64,000 nt of DNA from Zea mays (GCF_902167145.1 NC_050105.1:120855898-120919897); one strand, 5' to 3'. Numbered from the stretch's first letter, positions 18,923 through 32,397 are shown. The notes: generated from the letters alone by a model not told the origin. Made by a program: numbers and translations.

Positions 18923-21208
18923 ATGGCGCCCAAGCGGAAGAATCAGAATTCTGCTACTGCGGTCATTCCTCCTATCGATCTCAATAGCCTATTGCCTTTT
19001 GCAGTTAATCATATGTCTGTTGTTGCCGAGTCGGATCTTCTCCACCTTGTCTCTATCGGAGTCCTTCCTCTGAAGGAGCTTTGCTCTTGGCAGATTTGTC
19101 GTGGGGTTACTGTCCCGACAGAGGATACCCACGAGTCCGTTGTTTACATCCCTTTTCTTATCCGCGACCTTGCTCTTCCCATTTCTCCCTTCTTTCGTGG
19201 TCTCCTTGACTTTTACAATTTGAATATGATTCACCTGAATCCCAATTCTATTCTGCAAATTTCTGTCTTTGTTCATCTGTGTGAAGCCTACCTTGGAATT
19301 CTTCCTCACTTCGGTTTGTGGAAGTACTTGTATCATTGTCGCCCTGGGATGGCTGGGGGCAGCACCAGCTCGTGGGTGGTGCGAGTCTGGAGATGCGCCG
19401 TGGGAGGAAAATGGAATACCTTGACATCCCACTTAAGGATAGCATTAAAGGATGGCGCTTAGAGTGGTTCATTGTGGAAAACCATGGCAAGTCCCTCCCC
19501 CCTCGGTCAGGGAGGCAGCCGGATGTTCGTGCTCCAAGTTGGATTGAGTCCCCCACAGACTGCAAGATTTATCCACAGCAAATTTTGATCAGGCTCTCGA
19601 GGATGTTGTTCCTGAAGATTTGCTGTCCGAGCCTACTGATGGTGATATGATGGACATTTTCTCTGACATTCCAGATGTGGGATTAGAGGTATCCTGGGCA
19701 GCGTCTCGTGCATTGTCGACCTTGGAAGGCGGTCTTTGGACACGGTTGTTCAATTCCCATGGAGGTGACTGAGAATCCTTCAGCCTTAGAGGTGGCTGTT
19801 GCAGAGAACCCAGTCCTCAAGGGTGGTGCCAGCGGTTGCCTAGCCCCCGAGGGTGTTGTCGGTAATGATCCAGCTCGGGTGGGTAGCGCAAGTTGCAACC
19901 CAGCCCTCGAGGGTGTTGCCGGTGGTGATCCGGCTCCGATGCGCAGTACGGGCTGCAACCCAGCCCCCGAGGGTGTCCGAGCGGGCTCCCCTTCTCATAC
20001 CTCCATGGATGTCCACGTCGGGTCTTCTCCACCACACTTTGGTGGTGTACTAACAGCGCATGCTTCAAGTGAGGGAGTCGCCTTAGAGGTTGGCACACCG
20101 GATGCTGGAGTTCTGATGCCTGTTAGTGGTGTTGAATTAATCCCTGGTGATGTTCTTCAGATTGCCCCGGTTGATATTCCTTCATCGAGCCACCACCTAG
20201 CTTCTTGTGACTTGGGATTTCCGTCATTCTTCTCTACTCTTTAGGTAATTTGGCTTGTTCTGGCGATACTCCTAGCAAATTACTGTCTTTGTACTCATTT
20301 GTTTTTAATATCAGGCTTTGGTCGATGGGATGGCTGGTCAATTGAGATCACAAGGTGCCTCTATCCCAGAAGGAGCTCTGCCTTTGGCGCAATGGAATCC
20401 ATTGCTGCTTCAGAAGCAGATATCTGATTTGAAAATGTCAAATGCTGGTTAGTGTCTTTGTTTCTTCCTTGGCTGATTGATTAGTCTGTTTTTTACTGTG
20501 TGTCCTTCTTCGACTGTTTTTTGTAAAATATGGCCCGGCGGTACTCTGAACTCGAGGGAAAGTATTCCCAAGGTCAGATTGACCTGGCTCGGGTTTCTGC
20601 TTCTTTAGACGATGCCAATTCTTTGAATTCCTCTCTTAGTGCTCAGCTTGACTTTGAAAGGGCGGCTAACGAGGTAAGCTTATTTGACTTTCTCTGCTTT
20701 GTTTTTACTGCTTACTGGATACTTGAGAGCTGATTCTTGTCTGTAGGAGAAGAAACGGGTACTTGCGGCTTCTCGCGATAACCTTGATAGGTTGTATCAT
20801 GACGCCAGCAATTCTCTGGCCGTCTTGGAGAGGAGCCACCGTTTTACCATAGCAGATTTGGATCATCCCCGTCACGAGCTGCAAGTATCCCAGGATGAGG
20901 TCCTGCATCTTAGGTAGTTGGTGTCGAGCAAAGACTCCGTCATCAAGGATCTGCGCGCCTCCAAGAGATCAGTTGTCCAGGAGCTAGAAACCGCTCGACT
21001 GGCTACCAAGGTTGCTGAAGACAATTCCACCATTCTGAAGGCTCGGCGCGACAAGGCTATGGATAAAGCCATTCGTGTGGGGCAGATCTTGATGAGAAGG
21101 CCGGGTGTAGTTGTTCCTGATGATATAGTTGCCGATGTCAAAGCTGCTCCTGACTCCTCGAGTCGCCCTTCTTCATCGGTTGCTCCTGAGAAAGACATTG
21201 CCAAGTAG
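18923..21208 (+). pseudogene. Antisense gene 2 of element A: Transposase_28-type protein with coiled-coil tail, multi-exon, decayed
   Basis: ATG at 18923 (MAPKRKNQNS) is followed by a clear Transposase_28 domain: LPISPFFRGLLDFYNLN, HLNPNSILQISVFVHLCEAYLGI, LPHFGLWKYLYHCRP and, after a one-base frameshift near 19350, IKGWRLEWFIVEN. A second frameshift falls near 19550. The segment 19810-19985 encodes repeats of a GCNPAPEGV type. Introns are predicted at 20245-20314, from 20448 (acceptor unclear, about 20530) and at 20674-20746, the last with phase 0 on both sides. The C-terminal exons encode a coiled coil (ELEGKYSQGQIDLARV, ERSHRF). TAG codons lie at 20242 and 20915. The function of the family is not known. 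Confidence 0.8.
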
Positions 21209-21404
21209 AAATACTGAATACATTCATGAACTATATGAGTGTGTGATCAATGTGTCCGAATACTTGGTTAGAACGTGTTCTTGGTACTGAATGCTATTTT
21301 TGTTTTCTGTTGTTGGAATTCGACAGTTGTTATGGTTGCAGAAGTAAATGTAGTGTGCTGGTTTCGAAGCTTTTTCCTATTTTTTGCTAATTGATTAGCT
21401 AGTG

Positions 21405-22000
21405 AGGCATAGAGATCGCCCTAAGATGAGTGATCATAAGCATGTTATACTAGGTCGAGTAGGCGTGAGCATGTTGCACCATCTTAAGTCATTGCCGACT
21501 TAAGCCGATTGCTCCATTAGTAGGGTATAGTGGTCACCCTAAGTTAAGTAAGTGTGAGCATGTTGCATCGTCTTAAGTCATTGCCGACTTAAGCCGATTG
21601 CTCCGTTAGTAGGGTATAGTGGCCACCCTAAGTTAAGTAAGCGTGAGCATGTTGCGCCATCTTAAGTCATTGCCGACTTAAGCCGATTGCTCCGTTAGTA
21701 GGGTATAGTGGTCACCCTAAGTTAAGTAAGCATGAGCATGTTGCACCGTATTAAGTCATTGTCGACTTAAGCCGATTGCTCCGTTAGTAGGGTATAGTGG
21801 TCACCCTAAGTTAAGTAAGCGTGAGCATGTTGCACCGTCTTAAGTCATTGCCGACTTAAGCCGATTGCTCCGTTAGTAGGGTATAGTGGTCACCCTAAGT
21901 CGAGTAAGCGTGAGCATGTTGCACCGTCTTAGGTCACTGCCGACTTAAGCCGATTGCTCCGTTGGTAGGGTATAGTGGTCACCCTAAGTCGAGTAAGCAT
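21405..22000. repeat. 89-bp tandem array, about 6.5 copies
   Basis: The word gctccgttagtagggtatag recurs at 21511, 21600, 21689, 21778, 21867 and 21956, exactly 89 bp apart. Copies differ at a few sites (gttaagtaag versus gtcgagtaag). It separates the 3' end of the antisense gene from the end of pol. Copies are very similar, so the array is young or homogenised. Confidence 0.95.
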
Positions 22001-22110
22001 GCAGATTGATAATAAATAGTTCGAGTGCCCTTGAGAATGAATTCTTTTTATTGATGATGTATTTTCCGATTACAGAATACAATGCTGCCCCGATAGCTTT
22101 TGAAATCTAG

Positions 22111-25100
22111 CTAGGGGTAAAACTTCCTGAGATGCTCTATATTCCATGAATTCCCTATTTCCGTGCCATCCATTTGAGTAAGCCGATATGATCCTAGCCG
22201 AGTGACTTCTGCTACCATGAATGGCCCTTCCCATAGTGGCGACAATTTGTGTCATCCTTCCCCCGATAGAATTCGGCGAAGGACCAAGTCCCCCACTGCG
22301 AAGGATCGATGTCGTATGGCCTTATCATGATAGTGCCTCAGGGTTTGGTAGTATTTAGCTGACTGAATTACTGTATTCAATCATTCTTCTTCCAATACAT
22401 CAATATCCTCTAGTCTGGTAGCTTCTGCCTCAGCTATGTTTTCAAAGACCAGCCTTGGTGCCCCAAACCTGAGGTCGGCAGGCAGCACTGCCTCCGAACC
22501 ATAGACCATGAAGAAGGGAGTGTTTCCATGCAAAGCTCGACTAGGTTGAGTTCTTAGGCTCCAAACCACATACGACAACTCTCTGATCCACTTTCCCACG
22601 AACTTTTCATTTTTGTCGAAGACTTTCTTCCTGAGTGCTTCCAATATCATTCCATTAGCCCTTTCCACCTGATCGTTGGCTATTGGGTGTGCTACTGACG
22701 CATATTTGATCTGGATGCTTCTTTGTTCGCAGAAATCAAAGAATTCAGAGCTAGTGAAATTGGATCCCAAGTCAGTTATAATGCTATTCGGTATTCCAAA
22801 CCTGAATATTATATCTTATATGAATTCCACTGCCTTAGCTGAAGTCAGAGAAGCAATGGGTTTGTACTCTATCCATTTAGTGAATTTGTCAATGGCAACC
22901 AACACGTGAGTATAGCCTCCCTGAGCTTTCTTGAAGGGTCCAATCATGTCCAGTCCCCAGCACGCAAATGGCCATGTTACGGGTATGGTCTGCAGTTGCT
23001 GTGCTGGTAAATGCTGCTGCTTTGATAAGAATTGGCAAGCTTCACACCTCTGGACTAACTCGGCTGTGTCACTCTTTGCTATCGACTAGTAGAAACCAGA
23101 TCGGAAGACCTTTCCAACCAGAGTCTTGGATGCTGTGTGTATCCCGCACTGTCCGACGTGGATCTCATCTAGCAGTTGCCTCCCAGTAGCCGAGAGAATG
23201 CACTTCATGAGGACTCCTGTTGCGCCCCTTCTGTACAGTACCTCCCCAATGAGGGTGTAGTGAGCTGACTGCCTTGCGACGCGTTCTACTGTAGCTTTGT
23301 CATCCGGTTCCTCTTCATTCTTTATATATCTGATGATGGGCTCCCTCCAGTCATTAGAGTCTGACTCTGGCTGGCTCAAAACGTTACACTCTTCTGCTTG
23401 ATCTTCGGAAATGCTTGTGTGTGACACTTCTTGAATGAAAACTCCATGTGGAACCTGGGTTCGACTGGATCCTAGTTTTTACAACGCGTCTACCGCCGCG
23501 TTGCGATCTCTTTCCACATGATGAAATTCCAGCCCTTCAAATTTGTCTTCTAGTTTTCGGACTGTTGTGCAGTACTTGCCCATAGAGTCATTCGAGAAAT
23601 CCCATTCTTTATTTATCTGACTTATGACCACCAGTGAATCTCCGTATACCATCAACCTCTTAATGCCCAGTGATGTGGCAATGTTCAATTCGTGGATCAA
23701 AGCTTCATATTCTGCTGCATTATTGAATGCTGAGAATAACAACTGAAGAGCATATTTGAGTTGTTCACCTCCAGGTGCAATGAAGAGGATCCCTGCGCCT
23801 GCCCCTGCAGCTTCAGCGAGCCATCGAAATACATCTGCTATACTTCTGCAGTCTCCGGGTTATCTGGCACTTGTTGCTCGGTCCACTCTGATACGAAGTC
23901 AACTAGTGCTTGAGTCTTTATTGCAGTGCGAGGTCGAAACTCGATGTCGTGAGCTCCCAGCTCGCAGGCCCACTTGGCTATTCTTTTGATGGCTTCTTTG
24001 TTGTGGAGAATATCCCCTATTGGAAATCCAGTGACTACTATGACTTTGTGATCGTCAAAGTAGTGACGGAGCTTGCGTGCAGTTAGAAGTACTGCATACA
24101 ATAGTTTTTGAACTTGAGGATATTTCTTCTTTGAGGGCCCCAAAACTTCACTGATGAAATAGACGGGATGCTGTACTGGATATGCATGTCCTTCCTCTGC
24201 TCGCTCGACTACCAACGCGGTGCTCACGACAGATCTTCTGGCGGTTGACTCGGCATGGCTTGGCGTGGCTGCTTTAATACTGGCGGTGTTGTCAGAAATT
24301 TCTTCAGTGCATCAAGGGCTTCCTGAGCTTCTGAGGTCCATTGGAACTTGTCTACGTTCTTGAGCAATTTGTAGAACGGTAGGCCTTTTCTCCTAGCCTT
24401 GATATGAACCTACTCAAAGCTGTCATGCATCCAGTAAGCCTCTGTACTTTCTTCTGCGATCGTGGTGCTTCTATTCTCATGATAGCTTTGATTTTCTCCA
24501 GGTTGGCTTCAATTCCTCGGTTGCTGACAATGAATCCGAGCAATTTTCCTGCTGGTACTCCAAAGACACATTTTTCTGGATTAAGCTTCCACCGATATCG
24601 TCGCAGACTGTTGAAGACCAGCTGCAAATCTTCAATGAAGTTTTCTGAGTTTTCTGTCTTGATCACCATGTCATCCACATAAGCTTCTACACGCTTGCCC
24701 CAGTGATCGGCTAAGCATGTCTGAATGGCTCTCTGGTAAGTCGCTCGAGCGTTTTTGAGGCCAAACGACATGGAGGTATAGCAGAAAGCTCCAAATGGGG
24801 CGATGAATGCAATTTTTCCTCGTCTTCTTTTGCCAGGATGATCTGATGATACCCGGAGTAGCAATCCAAGAAGGACAACATAGAACACCCGGTGGTCGAG
24901 TCTACCACCTGGTCTATTCTAGGAAGTCCGAAGGGATCCTTTAGACAGTGTTTGTTGAGATCAGTATAGTCGACGCACATGCGCCAATCCACTTTATTCT
25001 TTTTGAGTACAAGAACAGGATTTGCTAACCACTCAGGATGCAGTACTTTTCTAATGAATCCTGCCGCGACTAGGCGAGCTAGCTCAGCATGGATGGCTTC

Positions 25101-25906
25101 TCTCGTGTCGGGCGTGAAACGACGCAACTTTTGTCGGATCGGCCTCGCCTGGGGATAGACCTTCAGTTTGTGCTCGGCCAGCTCTCTTGGGACTCCCGAC
25201 ATATCCGCAGGTTGCCATGCGAATACGTCTCGGTTATCTTGCAGAAACTGGACGAGCGCGCTTTCCTATTTGTCATCCAGGCTGGAGCTGATGATGGCAG
25301 TCTTGCGTTCATCAGCGAACTCGAGGTTGATTCTCTTGGTTTCCTCAGTCGGCCGCATAGAGGTCACGACTTGAGCTTCATTTGCAGGTACTGTGAGGTC
25401 CTCCTCAGGCTTTGAGTTCGCATGCGCAGAAGAAGTCGTCGATGGTTTGGTGGTGAGGGCCGCCTGAATGGCCACTCGGAAGCACTCTGCGGCGCCTTGG
25501 AAGTCAGCACGCATAGTGATGATTCCTTGTGGTCCAGGCATCTTCAGTATCATGTACTTATAATGCGGAATGGCCATGAACTTCGCCAATCCAGGCCTGC
25601 CGATGATGGCGTTGTATCCGCAGTCGAAGCTTGCCACCTCGAACCTCAGGAACTCGGTTCTGTAGTTTTCCGGAGTTCCGAAGGTGACCGACATGTAGAT
25701 GTGTCGGAGTGGATATTCTCCTTCAGTCGGCACGATGCCGAAGAAAGGAGTGTCTGACTCGTGGAGCTCATTGAGTGTGACTCCCAAGCCTTGAAGTGTC
25801 CGGGGGAAGGTGACATTGATGCTGCTTCCCCCGTCCACTAACACCTTCTTTACCCTGCTCTCTTGGATCACCGGATCGACGAGGAGTGGGTACTTGCCCG
25901 GATGGT
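22111..25906 (-). pseudogene. pol: Pol of element A: protease, RT, double RNase H, integrase
   Basis: Read from 25906 down. Protease: KVLVDGGSSINV, IIGRPGLAKF. RT: HPEWLANPVLVLKK, SFLDCYSGYHQI, YVDDMVI, with a frameshift near 24850. RNase H: KLRHYFDDHKV. Second RNase H: NNAAEYEALIHELNIA and YGDSLVVISQI. Integrase: HVGQCGIHTASKT, CEAC, IITDLGSNF, NDQVERANG. It ends with SWNIEHLRKFYP and TAG at 22111. The double RNase H marks the Tat lineage. Stops lie at 25266 (TAG), 23479 (TAA), 23086 (TAG), 22816 (TAA) and 22252 (TGA), and the stretch between 24352 and 24227 is also out of frame. It is dead, although catalytic YVDD and the integrase Asp and Glu are still readable. Confidence 0.92.
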
Positions 25907-27269
25907 TGTAACGCCCTGAATTTGGGGGTAGAATTTTTTCTTCTTTTCTCTCACCAAATTCGGGCGTTACTCTCTTTTCTCTTCCCTGTTTCGCTCCTTC
26001 TTCCCAATTTCAAACCAGTATAGCGACAGGTGTCCGTGTCATGTATAAACCAAAACCTAAGTGTCATGGGCGTTGCATCATGCTGAAGCACATTTCTTTG
26101 TCTGATGTTGAGTGTTCGTCTCGTTCCGTTCCGGATTTCGATTCGCGATTTAATTCCGTTTACTGGTCGTGCACGTCGTGGGTTTTCGATCCGCGAAGTG
26201 GCCCGGCCCAACCCAGCCCGGCCCGGTCCGGCCCGGCCCTGCGCGCCCCTGGCGATCACACCCCCATGCGCCCCTCCTCTCTCTCTCATTTGGATCTCCC
26301 GCGCAACAACCTCCCTCTCCTTCCTCCACCTCTCTCTCCCCGTGGTGCCCTAGGAATTGGAGACGACGATCACCGGAATTTGGACCCCGAGGTGAGCTCC
26401 CCTCCCCTCCCCTTCTCCTCTCTCTCTCTCCCTCTCCCTCCTCTTCTTCCTCCCCCGTGCGCGCCCTCCCTTTCCCCTGCTCGCGCGCGACCCCGCCCGC
26501 CCCCCTGCCCGCAGCGGCGGCGCCCCCCACCCCCTCCCCGGCCCACGGCGGCGCCCCCCGCCCCTCTCCGTCCCACGGCGGCGCGGCCCCGCCCGCCCCC
26601 TGCCCGCGGCGGCCCCCGCCCGCCCCCTGCCCGCGACGGCGACCCCGCCCCCTCCCCCTGCTCGCCGGCGCGCGGCCCTGCCCGCCCCCGCTCGCGCGCG
26701 GCGACCCCGCCCCGTCCCCTGCTCGCCGGCGCGCGGTGGCCCCCCGCCCGCCCCCCGCCCGCCCCCTGCCCGCGGCGGCGCCCCCCGCCCGCCCCCTGCC
26801 CGTGGTGGCGCGCGGCCCCTGCCCCCTGCTCGCCCGGCGCGGCCCCTGGCTCGGCCCCTGCCCCCGGCGCGGCCTCGACCCCTGCGCGCGTCGTTCTGGC
26901 CCTTGGCGTGGTTCGCATGGCCTTGGCGTGTCTCGCGCTTCCCCGTTTACCGCTAGCGCGTTCCCGCGTGCGCGACCCGCGTTCGCGGTGATTATTTTTT
27001 TGGTTGGTAGTCAATGTCAAACTCCGTTAGTTAGCGTGCTGCGTCGCGCGCTTCGTCGCGCGACGGATTTGTCTAATTTCAGATGCTATTTATGTGTTGC
27101 GTCGTGCGCTTCGTCGCGCGACGATCCTTTTTTAATTTCAGGTTGTTTAAGGTGCAACTTCGCGCGTGTATTCACGCGACGTTCCACTTTAGACTCAGTC
27201 TAGTTGACGTATGCCGTCGTATGTTTCGTCGCGCGACGCTTAACGTGTCTTTATAATTAGTGCGAAGTG
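25907..27269 (+). repeat. 5' LTR of element B, first part
   Basis: It starts with tgtaacgccctgaatttggg. The first 64 bp form an inverted repeat (25908-25925 with 25954-25970). A very C-rich block (26400-26900) gives long proline/arginine frames that also occur in the other LTR and are not genes. From 26990 on there are repeated cgtcgcgcg words. It breaks at aagtg (27265-27269), the element C TSD. Confidence 0.92.
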
Positions 27270-30200
27270 TGTGACGGAACCTCTCAAGTAATTAGGTCCA
27301 CCTACAGTTGTCCTTGTCCAACAGACATCAGACACCCTGTAGATGTTCCTATGTCACTTGACAAGTTCGGTATCTTTCCTTACCTTACCAGGAACGTCTC
27401 ACCCGTCTTGCAGACATTACAGAACATCAGAGATAAAGAAATGCGGAAGCGATTACATAAATTACATTTATTTCAAAAGCAAGCTTAAGTTATTTTGTTA
27501 CAGACCAGAACTAAAAAGGCGAGTGCTGAGTAGTAATATTATACAAACCAAGAGAGGCACAGACTCCTCCCGATAAGCTAAAAGCAAAAGATCCTATGTG
27601 GAGGACCGAGTCCTCCTGCACTTCAGTCTTGTTTTTCTTCTTTGGGAACCACCTTGGCACAGAAGCAGCAGAAATCTGCTACTTCCTCACCTAAAAACAA
27701 CGAAGGGATAAACCCTGAGTATGGAATTACTCAGCAAGTCTTACCCGACTAAAGAAAAGACTCTCAAGGGTATGCTGGTTATATGGGAGTCAAGGTAAGG
27801 CTTTTCAATAATCAAAGACTTTGTTTTGCAGAAATGCTTACTAAAGTGGATCCAATTTTATTTATCAAGTTAGGTAAAATTACCTGCACTAGAGTTCTTT
27901 CTACCCTAGTTCAATCACTGGTCCTGCACTAGCCAATTTCTTAACAAAAGCCCATCGTCTTTAGTGGAATGCTACGTGTAAGTCAGTGGCCAAGTCTCCA
28001 TAACCGCGGAGGTACGGCGATCCGAATCGATTATACTCAGCTGAGGATCTCCAATCACACGACATATGTAGCACTTAACCCTTGCATATGTCAACCCGCC
28101 ACCGGGGTTCTTAAGACCAGATCAGGTTCACGCAAACTGAGAGCACAGATACACCACCGTCCAGCCTCTTGCTACGGAGGGTACACGCTACTCCCGCCAC
28201 CGCTCCACGCCCATTTCGTGTTATCTTATTCTGGCCTTAGTCTGCCCGAGGCAAGGCTTACCCATGACGAGGCATGTGACCAGTTAAAGGGTCCCCGGTC
28301 AGCAGGCCTACATCGACACGGTCCTTAATCGACTCAGACGGAGACACTACACCGAGACTCCTTTCTCGTGCAAGTCACCCGCCCGGTCTCAGCTTAATCA
28401 TTTGAAACCCAAAGTTTGGTACCTGGCAGAGGTACATCTTTTCCGATGTTGAACCCATCACGGCCATGATGGATCCACCATCAAGTTTTATTTTCGAAAA
28501 CATCCCGCCCACTTTTGCCACAACATCTTTTGTAAAAACAAAACCTTTTGTTTTTCTAAAGCAAGGCTAAGCATCAAAAATCTTTTGTAAAACAAGTGAT
28601 CAAGGAAGGTAATCAAATTCAAGGAAAGTAATGCAGGAATTGTTTTATCAATCAACTCCTATCACCTAATGCAGCAATCAAGTGAGAAAGATTTATAAAA
28701 ACATCAAGGAAGGTGGCAAATGCACCGGGGCTTGCCTTCGTTTACAGGTGATTCGGGTTCGGATCCAAAGATATCGAAGTTGAGACAGTTGCCTGCTTGC
28801 GAATCCGAAGGTGGTGGTGTCCTGTCTTCGGTGACTTCTATCTCTTCTTCACGTTCTAATCATAACCATACATAGGTATAAGAATGGATGCCATGGGATG
28901 CTCATGAGGATGCAAAGATAATATAAACTTATTATTTAGGTCTTGAGTACAACTTTCCTTGACGGAACTCCGAGAACTTAGGGTTTCCGAAGTCGGTAAA
29001 GGAGTTCATAGGGCAGGGGGGTGGTTTTGGGTTTTGGGAAGCAAACAAGGTCCAAATCAACTCAAACCCTACTCAAGGCTTCTAAATATTGTTTTAAGTT
29101 CCCATAAAAAGTTTGGGCATTTTTGGACTTACCAATTATTTTCTAAAAATCCATAACTAATACTCTTAACTACTTTAAATACCCTAAAATTTCTTATTTC
29201 CACTAAAAATCATAAAACTATTTTTACTAAATTCTAGGGAAAATAACAAGCCTAGGAAAATTAGTTTCACAATTTTAGCATTTTCCTACATTTTTCTACA
29301 TATTTCTAAAGTTCTGCTGAAAAGGAAAAGGAAAAGACTGGAACAGTGACGGGCTGGTTTCAGTCCAGTCGGCCCATCAGCACAGCGAACAGGGGGGCGC
29401 CCACGCGCGCGCTGGCGATCTTACGGAAAGGCCCTTATGGTTTTTGATTAACCCAAGGGAGTCCAAACACTATTGAATCCAGTCGCTGACACTTTGTAAA
29501 AATGTCCCTTGATAGATGCTAGAACAATACTTGAGAGGCGCGGAACTTTACCAGAGTGGTCTGGCCACGGTGGGGTGGGTTTCACGGCGGCGGAAAATGA
29601 TTTGGGGGAAACTCCGAATTCGCGGACCTCAGCGAACGATCGGGGCTAATTCGAGGTGGCTGGTTAGCTTAGGACTTTACGGAACTGGTGGGGGGCTCAA
29701 TTTATAGGGAGCGACAGCGGCGGCGATCAATTCGAGCAGGTTGTGCTGGCGGCCGGAGGGGAGGAAGAACCTTGGCGCGCGGTTACGTGTCCTTTGGCGT
29801 GGCAGTAACTCCGGTGATCACCGGACATGCACCGCATGATTCACCGTGACGAGAGCCAGCGCTAAGGCACGTGGTGCGCGACGGTGACAGCGCGACGGCG
29901 GTGAGGGTTATCCGAGCGACCGACGGCTGGGGGGGGGGGGAAAGTACGGCATGCTTAGCCGTGACCGAGCTCGAGTGGACCAGACGCTGAGATATTTACT
30001 GGTTTGTGCTTATCCATGGCCACGGCGCACGAATCGCAGCAAGCGATCGATCAACGGCGACGGGCCACCGGCGGCGAGATCTTTTGGCGCTGGTGGTCTG
30101 ATCTTCAACAGAGCACTGTACCATCAGAATTTCTATTCTGTGCACCTGACAGTCAAGATTTAGGGCAGGTTTTCTCCAAATGTTTCATGGCAACTCACCC

Positions 30201-31021
30201 AAAGCTCTGCATCAAAGTTGTAGTGCTACATCCAGCTACAATTCGACTATAGAGATTGAACTCATTTGGGCACTGGATCAAGGTTTAATTCACACTCAAA
30301 GTCGACCCTGTTACACTGAAAAGCTGAATTTCAGAATGAAACTAGCCTGACAGTCAAACTTTGAGCATAATTATCTCCAATATTTTCTCCACAACATGGC
30401 TTGCACTCTTAAGCAAAGTTGTTCTCCTATGATTGGGCTACAAACTTGTTGTGGTCACTTTGGGCAAAATCCCTATATTTTAAAAGATACAGGGCTCCAA
30501 AGTTGAACCAACTAAACTGAATTTCAGACTTAGGTTCTATAGTGCTTAAGAGGTGACTTTTGCAAATAAGCCCAAAACTTAGGGTTTAACTTGCAAATTC
30601 ACATATTTGTGAACCAAATGACTTTATATGTTTAAACATATTAGTTTTTACACTTTAGTCCAAAGGTTCATCACTTTTGCACATAAGTCCCTAGGATTTG
30701 GTTTTAGGGTTTTCCAGGGTTCCAATTTGGGTTTTTAGTATCCCAGGGGTATAAAGGTGATTCAAGTTTATTCTTAGGGTCATTTTATGACTTTTACCCT
30801 AAAGCTTTTAGGTTTTCTCAACTTGGTTAAGTTTTACCCCTTTAATCCCTGTTTAGGGTTAAGTTCCCTATCCAGGGTCCTTTTTGCAAAACACTTAAAC
30901 AATACAACTTGTTTGAAATTTTTGCCTAGTGAATGCACTCTAGGTGTGTCAAACATATGCAATGCTAATGCTTATGATGCCATGCTCAAGTTTTAGTTAT
31001 AGTAACACCAGGGGTGTTACA
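27270..31021 (-). repeat. 3' LTR of element C (3752 bp)
   Basis: On plus it reads from tgtgacggaacctctc to ggggtgttaca, followed by tccttccccccataaaag, the polypurine tract on minus (31022-31038). The outer end on minus forms a perfect 8-bp hairpin (31002-31009 with 31013-31020). It lacks about 283 bp that the other LTR has (right copy 48390-48672), replaced by tga near 29514. There is no gene. Small frames here repeat in the other LTR. Confidence 0.92.
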
Positions 31022-31172
31022 TCCTTCCCCCCATAAAAGAATCTCGTCCCGAGATTAAAAATCCTAGGGTAGGTAATGGTAAAGGAAACACATCACATTT
31101 TTATTTCCTTATTTCTGGTACAAGGCAGGGGTGATGTGGGGGTCACTTCTCTATTACACAGCTATACAGGCT

Positions 31173-32397
31173 TTACAATTTACAAGAGGCTAAAAAGCCT
31201 GGGAAATTCTTATTCAAGAAGTCTTGAGTTTCCCAAGTAGCTTCATCTTCAGAATGCTGGTTCCATTGTATCTTATAAAACTTGAGAGTTTTTCTCCGGG
31301 TAACCCTGTCCTTTTGATCCAGAACTCGAATAGGATGTTCCGAGTATGTTAAATCTGGTTCCAGGACAACATCAGTCACTTCAATGGTTCGATCGGGAAC
31401 CCGAAGACACTTCTTCAATTGTGACACGTGGAACACATTATGCAGAGCAGACAATGTTTCGGGTAGTTGGAGTCGATATGCCACTGGTCCACATTGCTCA
31501 ATCACCAGGAATGGACCAACGTACCTGGGTGCAAGCTTCCCTTTAACCCCGAAACGCGATACACCCTTCATTGGTGAAACTTTTAAGTCGACATAATCGT
31601 CTACCAGAAAGCATAAGGGTTGTCGTCGTCGGTCTGCATAACTCTTCTGTCGAGTCTGAGCTTTCTTCATATTATGAATAATTCTCTGAACCTTTTCTTC
31701 GACCTCTTTCACCATATCAGGCCTAAAGAAGTATCTTTCTCCAGGTTCAGACCAATTTAGCGGAGTTCGACAGCGTCGCCCATATAAAGCTTCAAAAGGT
31801 GCCATCTTGATACTTTCTTGATAACTGTTATTGTATGAAAACTCCGCTAGGGGCAAACATTCATCCCATTTCTGCGAGAAGTCCAGAACACATGCCCGCA
31901 GCATATCCTCGAGTATCTGGTTCACTCTCTCAGTCTGTCCACTGGTTTGAGGATGATAGGCCGAACTGTGGAGCAATTTGGTACCCAAGGATTTATGAAG
32001 TTCTTCCCAAAACTTGGATACGAACTGAGGTCCACGATCCGACACTATGGTCTTTGGAATACCATGCAAACTGAGAATACGGCTGATATATAATGCTGCA
32101 TAAGTGGCTACTGTATATTTGGCCCTTACGGGTAAGAAATGGGCAATCTTTGTGAGTCGATCAACGATAACCCAAATAGAATCATACCCTTTGGCCGTCC
32201 TGGGCAGTCCCACAATAAAGTCCATACTGATGTCTTCCCATTTCCATGTTGGGATTGGCAAAGATTGTAATGGACCAGCAGTTTTCATGTGTATGGCCTT
32301 GACACGTCTGCAAGTGTCACATCTAGCCACATAGCGTGCAATTTCAATCTTCATCTTTGTCCACCAGTAATGTTGCTTTAAATCTTGGTACATCTTA
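31173..32397 (-). pseudogene. pol: Integrase core, GPY/F module and chromodomain of element C
   Basis: This is the downstream part of the integrase, separated from its start by element D. It contains YVARCDTCRR (zinc ligands), WEDISMDFIVGLP (first Asp), TIVSDRGPQFVS (second Asp) and TSGQTERVNQ (Glu). The GPY/F module is GKLAPRYVGPF. The C-terminal chromodomain has HPIRVLDQKDRVTRRKTLKF and QWNQHSEDEATWE. Chromodomains of this class are thought to steer integration toward heterochromatin. The frame is open to the stop at 31173. The first seven apparent codons beyond 32397 belong to D's LTR and are not part of the protein. Confidence 0.93.

Noticed and set aside
21405..22000. Regular repeats as a CRISPR array
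   Set aside because: Head-to-tail 89-bp units without spacers, in plant retrotransposon DNA.
26041..27203. Long proline/arginine/alanine-rich open frames on both strands (also 55375-56484)
   Set aside because: They lie in the C-rich block of B's LTR, occur in all frames, and repeat in both LTR copies with frame changes. Base composition explains them.
27270..31021. Small frames with leucine- or serine-rich translations
   Set aside because: They repeat in C's other LTR, have no domain, and lie in AT-rich DNA.
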